Source: Chryseobacterium sp. GVT01B (GTDB lineage Bacteria > Bacteroidota > Bacteroidia > Flavobacteriales > Weeksellaceae). Taken from it: DNA of 64,000 nucleotides. A program made the position numbers and the translations under genes. This document shows, in pieces, positions 46,201 through 52,700 of the stretch (the first letter of the stretch is position 1; each line of letters opens with the position of its first letter). The stretch is taken from positions 310,001 through 374,000 of the forward strand of contig NZ_JAHXYI010000003.1 of NCBI RefSeq assembly GCF_019970045.1, written 5' to 3'. Under the pieces are notes generated by a model. That model was given only the letters and a program-made list of their open reading frames with translations. It was not told the DNA's origin and did not search any database.

Positions 46201-47296
46201 AGGTCTGTTCTTCTCTTAATTCCTGCGGAGCAAATCCAAGGATACCTACACCCCATGTTTTTTCACCAGCCAGTTTTTTGGTGTCCATTACCAGAGACTT
46301 TGCAGATTCTCCTTTCAATAAGGATAAGGCAACAAAAGGTAAAGCTCCGGCATCTGCTACCGCATTGGCAAATGAAGGTACATCACTCACGCGGGTCATT
46401 GGGCCTTGAGCAATAGGGTAACTCAACCCTAACTCCTGAGCTAAAGAGTTGTTTTTGTCAATTACTTTGAGTGCTTTTGCCTGCTTCAAGTGCCCGTACA
46501 TAGCTTCTTTGAATCCGAAAACAAGTTTTTTCAGAGTTTTGAAATCTTCATACAGATCTGTTGCCAGCGAAATGTCTTGTCCCATAGGGATATAGCATGT
46601 ATTGAGGTCCAGACCGGTGAAATACTGTTTCAGATCTTCAGCAGTTGTGTTTTCTGGTAATACCGGTGAATTGGGTCTTACCAATACACGATGGTTAGCA
46701 ATCACCTTAGTTTCTGTACCATTCAGTTTTGAGCAAACTTCTTTCAGATCTTTTGGAACTGAACTTTCAGGGAACAGGGCCAGCTGGCTGTCCAGTACAA
46801 CTCCTGTTGCTCCCAATGCTTTAGATGCCGCTGCAGTATGGAGACCTATTCCTCCCTGTACCCACACCGGAATGTTCTGAATTTCTTTGATCACACGCTG
46901 AAATAATACAAACGTGGATTCATAGCCTACCCATCCACCTGCTTCATTTCCTTTGATAATGATTCCTTCTGCTCCCGATTGTTCAGCCTGTCGGGCTTCT
47001 TCCAAACTGCTTACCTGATAAACTGCAGGCAGATTGAAGGGCTTCGGCATTCCGAACGGAAGGATAGCGAACCTTACTTTTTCAGGAATTTGAATTGTGG
47101 TGAAATTGTCATTAGAAAAATAAATACCATACGATGGTACGTCTATCTTGTCAAGTTGATGTAACGCTTCCTGTGCAGCCGTTATTTCATTTCCTAAACT
47201 TAAAACGGGAAATGCGCCCGCCTGGTGTAGTTTAGGTATAAGGTTAACGTCTGGTTTTTCAAAAGGCGTCAGTCCAATAATGGTTAAGTTTTTCAT
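40274..47296 (-). CDS. megasynthase 1: NMO-NMO-KS-AT-ACP-ACP-KR (Pfa-like)
   Basis: The protein of about 2,340 aa is read from ATG 47296 (MKNLTIIGLTPFE); an in-frame ATG at 47332 would add 12 residues. Two nitronate-monooxygenase/PfaD-like flavin barrels come first (about 1-215, then 270-560; GNEAGGWVG and EGRECGGHVGPL). Next are a KS (about 640-1075; DAACASSLAA, EAHGTGTVVGD), an AT (about 1190-1500; GHSYGEIPA) and a Gln/Pro-rich linker. Two ACPs with the Pfa-type motif DLSIDSIKR lie near 1685 and 1797, then a KR (about 2070-2300) with LVLGGAQGI and YAAANSVLDDY. Pfa synthases normally have NMO as a separate protein. It leads an operon of eight genes. Product inferred: an iteratively built, at least partly reduced acyl chain. 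Confidence 0.94.
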   Translation of the reverse strand: MKNLTIIGLTPFEKPDVNLIPKLHQAGAFPVLSLGNEITAAQEALHQLDKIDVPSYGIYFSNDNFTTIQIPEKVRFAILPFGMPKPFNLPAVYQVSSLEEARQAEQSGAEGIIIKGNEAGGWVGYESTFVLFQRVIKEIQNIPVWVQGGIGLHTAAASKALGATGVVLDSQLALFPESSVPKDLKEVCSKLNGTETKVIANHRVLVRPNSPVLPENTTAEDLKQYFTGLDLNTCYIPMGQDISLATDLYEDFKTLKKLVFGFKEAMYGHLKQAKALKVIDKNNSLAQELGLSYPIAQGPMTRVSDVPSFANAVADAGALPFVALSLLKGESAKSLVMDTKKLAGEKTWGVGILGFAPQELREEQTSYILEAKPPVVLIAGGRPAQAKVFEKAGIKSFLHVPSPALLDIFLKEGARNFIFEGRECGGHVGPLSSMVLWEKQIERILKEENPENISVFFAGGIHNAFSTAFVSIMAAPLAARGVKIGVLMGTAYLYTHEAVQTGAIQEEFQSQAMQAKDTVLLETAPGHETRCLNTAFAHHFNTEKAKLLAAGMDKKQVWEQLEKLNVGRLRIAAKGIERQGDKLVSIPKDDQLDLGMYMIGQVATMHNRVISLAALHQSVVDNYEHIQDAALPEEPVSTEKPLDIAIVGMECIFPGAKNLDEYWRNIILGKDSVTEVPDERWNKDLYYKPDSNESDVSHSKWGGFIPKIDFDPLAFGIPPQSLAAIEPTQLLTLLVAKRAMEDAGYGEKHINRENISVIIGAEGGNDLANSYSFRGYYKQVFGELHEEVKEAFPHTTEDSFPGILANVIAGRITNRLDLGGRNFTVDAACASSLAAIDLACQELVLGKSDMVLAGGADLHNGINDYLMFSSTHALSRKGRCATFDGDADGIALGEGIAILVLKRYEDAVRDGDRIYSVIKGVGGSSDGKALGLTAPRQIGQVRALERAYSQAGISAASVGLVEAHGTGTVVGDKTELSALTNLFSRSGALPGQTHLGSVKTQIGHTKCAAGLAGLIKASLAVYHGVKPPTLHLQQPNAYYNAETSPFAFHAESGLWGEKNRYAGISAFGFGGTNFHTVIANHPKQDNSIAMQSWPSELFVFRGDTYEEAKGESSKVKALLEINDGIPLKDIAYSLSISSEKPIQYSIVADTAEDLMMKLELVLLGIETKDTFTVNKKEGKVAFTFPGQGSQRINMARDLFVVFPAMRKIIDEYPELEKVVFPSKTFNEADLKQQKETIKDTRLAQPLLGIVDLALAKFLESLGIIPDMLAGHSYGEIPALCFAGVFGEDKLVDLSVKRAQSILDSVEGGDPGSMLAASATPERLQPIIEKVEGCYPVNFNAPTQCVIAGSTEAINTLLEILKQEGISAKKLEVACAFHSPLLAKSKDLYAEVLKDVPFGEMQIHVWSNTTAEVYPANPESIKERLTDHLVQPVRFVEQLQAMYNDGARIFIEVGPGKVLTGLTKSCLEKDQLTLYVEDNSRNKFSHLLCMLAQYLGTGRSFSIDKLFDGRSVKVIDLNQPELYKKSPAIWRVNGQTAHPTHGNLPSNGALPLINPIPMNNFTHQPQAPATEAQSTAERMLQEYLNSMKLMIQAQRDVMLSFMGQNPQAFPAPVYNAPVQAPVQQPISTIPVQPVQQERPVAVAAVKQAPARDIKSLLLQVVSDKTGYPQEMLGMEMDLEADLSIDSIKRVEIIGTLRNELGSLGNGNTSEDTVMEQLAGIKTLSGLVSWLTEFSGAETTAAEKNGSAAESAASKPQAQPKFSLEDLQNAILNIVSEKTGYPKEMLGLDLDLEADLSIDSIKRMEIIGDLKTKIGFGQNLEQADDVMEKLAAIKTLRGLASWISEMNGETNETTPEVKEDSTTEPVQNVLSRLRFDITPTDASLVQNTEVLQGKRFAITQDDSKQTSAIKEALEKHGAIVEIVDTEKDLSDIDGLIMLDLFSATDKPSIIDHVDLIKKLDFDKAKWVYLISDIPAHIQEITDVSVLRHHQGYPGLFKSLAREFDNTTCRLISLSTPQEVDQIAEITLKEILTNDKPAEIIYKNDQRHKVDIIPSPLSTSLNEAHIQLDQKSVVLVLGGAQGITAELGKHMSQAYPCTYILVGRSADPRNEISAKDFEGMKTKEEIRGFLIKSGQFTSPAEIEKETTKIFKNNQILRTIRDMEELGNTIVYQSLDLCDEEGLSNLISNIYEKYDRLDGVIHGAGLLEDKLFKQKTTSSFGRVFDTKVKPLRVLAEQLRTDCQFVVLFSSIASVYGNKGQTDYAAANSVLDDYANALNKRLKGKVISINWGPWKGAGMVSSTLESEYERRGISMIPLDEGKEIFLNEIKYGTESQVLIMSGNNW

Positions 47297-47375
47297 GGCG
47301 TGATAATTATTGAATGATAGCAAGAGATTCATAACAAAATGCAGGGCCTTTCGGTATTAAGGCGATCGCTTTTTG

Positions 47376-47534
47376 TTACGATATAATAAAATTGGTTTTT
47401 GTTAAATCTTTAATGATGGATGTGTTTTTATAGTAATTATTCAAGAATCTATTGTTTGTTAATAGATTGCATGATGTAAGGTTGGTGTCCGGTTTTTCAA
47501 AAGGCATTAGCCTGATTTTAGTCAAGTTTTTCAT
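47376..47534 (-). CDS. 52-aa frame duplicating the megasynthase N-terminus
   Basis: The minus-strand ATG frame begins MKNLTKIRLMPFEKPDTNLT, matching the megasynthase start MKNLTIIGLTPFEKPDVNLI over about 20 residues. About 52 aligned bases are largely identical, and the match covers the bases around the start codon. After residue 20 it diverges to an Asn/Thr-rich sequence and stops at 47376. It looks like a partial 5' duplication that has decayed, or a short leader peptide. It lies between a putative promoter and the megasynthase. Confidence 0.4.
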   Translation of the reverse strand: MKNLTKIRLMPFEKPDTNLTSCNLLTNNRFLNNYYKNTSIIKDLTKTNFIIS

Positions 47535-47808
47535 AGCATTTACGGTATAGGAATAGTTAATGATATCTCATACCAGAACACGGATGCCATTAGTATTGAT
47601 GGTGTTTTTCTGTTATGAGTGAATAAAAATAATAAAAACGTATATATTCTTTAATCATAAATACAATTTGATAATTATTTATTAATATATAAATATCAAT
47701 TGTTCATATGTTATTAAAATATATTTATTGTTTATTTATTCTTAGAAACATGCCGGTACAATCTTCTCAACTTTAATTATAAATAGTTATAGTTAAAGAA
47801 ATGTTAAG

Positions 47809-47843
47809 CAAATATAGGAATAAAAAATAAAATATTTCAAAAA
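47809..47843 (-). promoter_or_regulatory. putative Bacteroidetes promoter of the biosynthetic operon
   Basis: On the minus strand TATATTTG (perfect TAnnTTTG, complement of 47809-47816) is preceded after 21 bases by TTTTTG (complement of 47838-47843). Orientation and position suit the operon start. Spacing is slightly longer than the usual 19. Confidence 0.4.
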
Positions 47844-48071
47844 CAAGAGATTTGTTTTTGCATATATTACAAAAAGATAATATAGAATGAATAAGGTTCC
47901 GAAATGTAAAAATTGCCTTTATCAATCTGATAAAACAGTAAAGCGAATTTAGATAAAATTAATCAATATATTGTGATTTAATTTGAATTATTTATGAACT
48001 TTTCCTATCTTTTTGATAAATAAAGAGATAGATAATTTTAAGAATAATTAATATATCTTTCCGAAATTCAT

Positions 48072-48110
48072 AAAAAAAACAGTAAGTATCTGATATACTT
48101 ACTGTTTTTT
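48072..48110. terminator. bidirectional terminator after glutaminase gene
   Basis: Perfect 11-bp stem ACAGTAAGTAT/ATACTTACTGT with a 4-5 base loop, flanked by A8 and T6 runs. Confidence 0.88.
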
Positions 48111-48220
48111 AATTAGGTTGACCGTTAAGATTTTCTGATAAATACACCCCTTAAAGAATGCCGGCTCATATAATTTTTATTATCCGGTGAGCGATCTGTA
48201 AATTAAAAGGCTTTTAAAAT

Positions 48221-49234
48221 TTAAAATATACTTAATCCGTATTGTTTTGCAAGGTCTAAAATCATGTGATATCCTGCCAGGGAATTGCCGTGCTGATCCA
48301 GTGATGGACTGAATACACCAATTCCAATTTTTCCCGGAACACTTACGGTAATTCCGCCTCCAACACCGGATTTGCTTGGAAGACCTACGGTTCTGGAATA
48401 TTCACCACTGAATTCATACATGCCGGCAGTCAGCATTTGTGACTCCACCAGTCTTGCCATTTCTGCATTCTTATAAGTAGCATCCCCGTCAAACCTTACG
48501 CATTGGTTGGCAAAGAAATAACCGATTTTTGCAAGATCTTCAGCGGTAAGCTCAATAGAGCATTGTTTGAAATAATTATCCAGCTGGTCTTCATTTCCGG
48601 AAATCAGTCCGCTGTTTTTCATTATATAGAACATCCCCCGGTTGCGGTGTCCGGTTGCTTTTTCAGATTCGTAAACAGATTTGTTATACTCAATTGCCTG
48701 ATTTTTGGTAATATATCTTACCATATCCAGAATTTTAATGAAAGGTTTCTCGCCTTCTCCTGAAATTAACGAAGTAGTAAGGATGGCCCCTGCATTCATC
48801 ATGGGATTGAGCGGTTTACCCGTGGTTTCAAGGTTTGAAAAATGGTTGAAAGGTTTATCGGAACCGAAATATCCCATCTTATCAAAAATATGGGCTTCAC
48901 CTTTTTCATTGACGGCTACCATTAATGATATGATTTTGGAAATACTCTGCATTGTGAATTTTTTACTCACATCACCTGTATTGAATACTTTTCCGTTTTT
49001 ATCTACTACAGAAAAGGCAATTGCTTTAGCGTCCATTTTTCCCAGTTCGGGAATATAATCTGCTACTTTGCCTTGTGTATAATAAGCTCTGTTTTTTTCC
49101 AGAATGGTATTTAGTGTTTTTTCTGAAATTGTTGAAATATCTGCAGTTTTCTGAGCGTAAATTATTGTGTTTAAGGAAAGAAAAGCTGCTGTACAAATTC
49201 CTTTTGCAGAAAATAAAAAGCTGTTGTTTTTCAT
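48221..49234 (-). CDS. glsA: exported glutaminase (GlsA family)
   Basis: The 337-aa protein (ATG 49234; the longer TTG start at 49249 is unlikely) has a signal peptide ending near IIYAQ and a glutaminase A domain. It shows IPELGKMDAKAIAFSVVD, the catalytic SxxK in MQSISKIISL, NPMMNAGAI and GVGGGITVSVPGKIGIGVF. Glutaminases hydrolyse glutamine to glutamate and ammonia. Export of this enzyme is unusual relative to the cytoplasmic E. coli forms; in periplasm it would use external glutamine. It ends at a strong terminator and is monocistronic. Confidence 0.93.
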   Translation of the reverse strand: MKNNSFLFSAKGICTAAFLSLNTIIYAQKTADISTISEKTLNTILEKNRAYYTQGKVADYIPELGKMDAKAIAFSVVDKNGKVFNTGDVSKKFTMQSISKIISLMVAVNEKGEAHIFDKMGYFGSDKPFNHFSNLETTGKPLNPMMNAGAILTTSLISGEGEKPFIKILDMVRYITKNQAIEYNKSVYESEKATGHRNRGMFYIMKNSGLISGNEDQLDNYFKQCSIELTAEDLAKIGYFFANQCVRFDGDATYKNAEMARLVESQMLTAGMYEFSGEYSRTVGLPSKSGVGGGITVSVPGKIGIGVFSPSLDQHGNSLAGYHMILDLAKQYGLSIF

Positions 49235-49707
49235 AGAGAAGATCTTCAAATAAAATGTTTATGATAAGCCTCGAAAAACAAAGATAAAGTATTTTGATCT
49301 TGTCGGCAATGCTCATTTATTATACGGGTTAATGTTTGTATTGCCAGTGAGAAATTTAATCTGAAAATTGATTCAGTTTTAATGGTTGTTAAAGTGATTA
49401 ATTTTAATATAGAATTAATTTATGTAGAAAAATATAAACAAATTGTGTTTTTGGTTGTTGATTTGGTTGTTTTAATGGTGGGAATTGTGGATTTTATTTT
49501 GCTAAAAGCCTTGTGGATCCTCAGATCATAAGAAAGTGTATATATTTTTCGTATAACTAATATGTAGGTGAAATAACATATAATCATGAATTTGTCTATA
49601 TCGTTGGAATTCAATAGTGAAATAATGTTATTTTTTCACTATTAAATGATTTTTGTATTATTATTTTTATTAATTTGACAAAAAATTAATAACACTTTTT
49701 AATAACT
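49235..49707. other. AT-rich intergenic region upstream of the PKD giant
   Basis: About 470 bases between divergent genes. No gene recognised. An imperfect -7 box TTAATTTG (one mismatch to TAnnTTTG) lies near 49671-49678, about 30 bases before the ATG at 49708, and may drive the large secreted protein. Confidence 0.4.
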
Positions 49708-52700
49708 ATGAAAAACAACACCTATTTTGGTAGGGAGCACATCTTTAGATGGCTGCTACTATGTTGGCTTTTGGTGCCCTGGGTACTACAAGCACAAGCT
49801 CGAATTACATGGACTGAACAGGTCGGATGCCAGGAATTCCGTGGCGAAAAAGAAGACCAGATTCCTGACAACGGAGTCGCTGTTTCCTACATCAATTCTT
49901 CCCAATGTCTACGTGTCTGTGAGAAATCATTAGATCCTGTCAAATATCTTGTTCAGGGACCGAACGTTTCTAATGTACAATGGACTATTTCGGGAGGAAC
50001 TTTAACACCTTCAGGACCAGGAAATACAGCAGCGTATGTGACCTGGGGAGCTGCAGGTAATGGCTCTTTACAAGCTGTTATTACATATAATGACGGAACT
50101 GTTGAAACCCAGACTATCTGTATTGAAAAAATCAACAGACCGATTGCTAAATTTGAATTGTTAAACCTGGATTATACCGTATGTAAAAATACCACGGTGT
50201 ATTTTGATAACCTTTCCGAACAAAACGGAGGATCGGATATTATCAATTATTTCTGGGAGTTTGGAGATGGGGTAACTTCTACTTCCACAGCTTTTGAACC
50301 TTCTCATATCTATACTAATCCTGGTACCTTTACTGTTCGCCTGACTGTAACTAATAAGTGCGGCTGTAAGAATACCTACAAAAAGGAAATCAAGGTATTG
50401 AAATCAGATCCTGTACAGATCAACTGTGCATCTGTAGTATGTGAGGGCAGTGTTGAAAAATACAGCGCACAGGACGGATGTAATAAAGGACAATGGAAAG
50501 TCATTGGAGGATCTATTGTGAATAATTACGGAAGCGAAATCGAAGTGAAGTGGGATCAGGTAGATCCGCTTGATGGTTTCGGTTATGTAATGTACTTATC
50601 TGAATGTGCTTGTCCTGAGTGGACTACTATCAAAATTCCTGTAGTTTTAGCGCATGCAAAAGTGAAAGGACAGGCGGTAGTATGTGCAGGTAAACAATAT
50701 ACGTATTCAATTCCTCAATGGCCTACAACCAGTGTTCAATGGAATGTAAGCGGCCCTGCAGGAGGTCAGTTGTATTATACTCAACAGAGAAACGAAGCTA
50801 TTTTCTCTGCTACTCAGCCTGGTACTTACCACCTTGTAGCCAATTATCACAATACCTTATTACCATGTGAAGGTCAGGCATCTATTGATATCGTAGTGGA
50901 AGCTCCGGTAGAAGTAAGTGGTGGTACGGATGAGATCTGTGCAGGAACAAGCCAGGTGTTTACGACTAACCCTAATGTGCCTGTTACCTGGAAAGTTACC
51001 ACTGGCGGATCTTCTTTTGTGTCTGGAGTAACGACAGGGCCATTTAGCTACACTTTTACAGCAGCTGGTACTTATACTATTACAGCTACTAAACAAGGTG
51101 GAGGGTGTGAAAGTAATGCAAGAATCATTAAGGTATTACCAATTCCGCAGGCGCCTACAGGTACTATTTCCGGAGAAACAAAAGTATGTTCGGGAAGACC
51201 TTACGTATATACGATCAGCCCTGTTGATGCCGGAATGGTTCCGGTTTGGAGTGTTACCAACGGAACAATTCAGGGAAGTAATGCAGGTTCTTCTGTAACG
51301 GTGATCTTTAACGCCGGAGCTTCATCATATACGGTGTCTGCACAGAATAAATCAATCAGCAGCGCAGGATGTCTTTCGGCTCCAACTACGTTCAATGTAG
51401 CGCCTTTAGATCTTAACTCTATTACAATTAATCCTAATCCAGGGCCTTTCTGCCCGAGTAGTACTCAGACTTTCAGTGCTAATCTGAACGGAATTGTTCC
51501 TGAATTTATGGAATGGACATTTGGAAGTTCCAACTTCGGAAGTGTGATAGGAGGGCAGGGTACAGCTAATATTACTGTAAACTTCAATGAGATCTCTTCT
51601 ACAAGCAGCACAACTCTGAATCTAAGAATTGTAAAATGCGGGGTAACAAAAATTATCACCATACCAGTATCTTTAATACCGCTTCCGGTAGTCAACTTTA
51701 CAAGTGTAGGTGGAGTTTGTTTAGGTTCAAACCTTTCTTTCACGGTAAATCAGGGAACGATTACTACGGCTACAAATGTTACTTTCACATTTGCTAACGG
51801 AACAACTTATACTACAGCTTTCAATCCTTCCGGAAATTACAGCTTCCCAAATAATGGGTATATCTCGAATAATACAGGAGGTAATATTTCTCAGGTGGTT
51901 ACTGTAACGTATACAGGAACTAACGGATGTAGTTATAACCCAACAGCAAGTGCAAACTTCACCATTTACCCAGAGACTATTATTACCATTTCTCCGGTAT
52001 ATAATGTTACTGTTTGTGACCCGACAACAATGACACCGTATACTCTTACGGCGAACAGTTCTACAGGTCTTACGAATATTAGTTCGTGGCAATGGTATAA
52101 AAATAATTCACTTATACCAGGTGCTAATACAAACTCATATACCATATCGGGTGCAGGGGCTTTCGGAACATATAAAGTACGTGCGGTAGATATTAATAAC
52201 TGTGTGGTTTTTTCTCAGAATGTTAATGTCACTCAGCTATGTCCGAGCAGTGCAGGTTGTACAACAGACCCTCAGATCAGTTTTGTTCCACAATGGTCAG
52301 GTTGTAATACAATTTCTGTTACCGGTTTATCTTATATTGGAACTCCTGACGAGATTCAGTGGCTATCAGATAGTGTACTTACTTTGTCTTCCGGACAGGG
52401 AACAGCTACACCGGTATATCAGACGAATCTTCCTGCTGCGCATATTGTTTTTGTACGTTTAAGATACGGTACATGCTGGTACAGCAAAGGGGTAGAAGTA
52501 AGAAAAAACTACGAGCCTAAATTCAATGTAAGTACAGTATGTAATGGAGGAGGTTACAATGTAACTCTTTTCAATACATCAACTATCTTTGAAATCAATC
52601 CGGCATCTATCACTTACACATTCTCCAGCCCGGGTCAGCCAAATCAAACAGGACAGACGGCTACTTATAACAATCTGGCGCCAGGTACTTACACCTTTAC

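Larger units (their letters stand above)
47333..48071. other. AT-rich leader region of the biosynthetic operon
   Basis: About 740 bases hold no full gene apart from the 52-aa frame at 47376-47534. The rest is extremely AT-rich with oligo-A/T runs. A promoter candidate lies at 47809-47843, implying a 5' leader near 500 bases. AT-rich upstream DNA of this kind often precedes silenced or tightly controlled clusters; that is inference. Confidence 0.5.

Noticed and set aside
30167..46880. Numerous plus-strand open frames of 60-185 aa across the synthase operon
   Set aside because: They lie antisense to well-supported domains, show low-complexity translations and have no recognisable motifs.
29394..47332. 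Flexirubin or aryl polyene cluster
   Set aside because: Those clusters use separate type II-like ketosynthases and carry aromatic-starter genes, none of which occur here; multidomain Pfa-like synthases are present instead.
47376..47534. Precursor of a ribosomally made peptide (MKNL-type leader)
   Set aside because: The similarity is to the megasynthase start, there is no double-Gly or Cys-rich core, and no modifying enzymes are adjacent.
49420..49614. Minus-strand 64-aa frame upstream of the PKD giant
   Set aside because: It is very AT-rich, Ile/Thr/Lys-biased, has no motif and lies where a promoter is expected.
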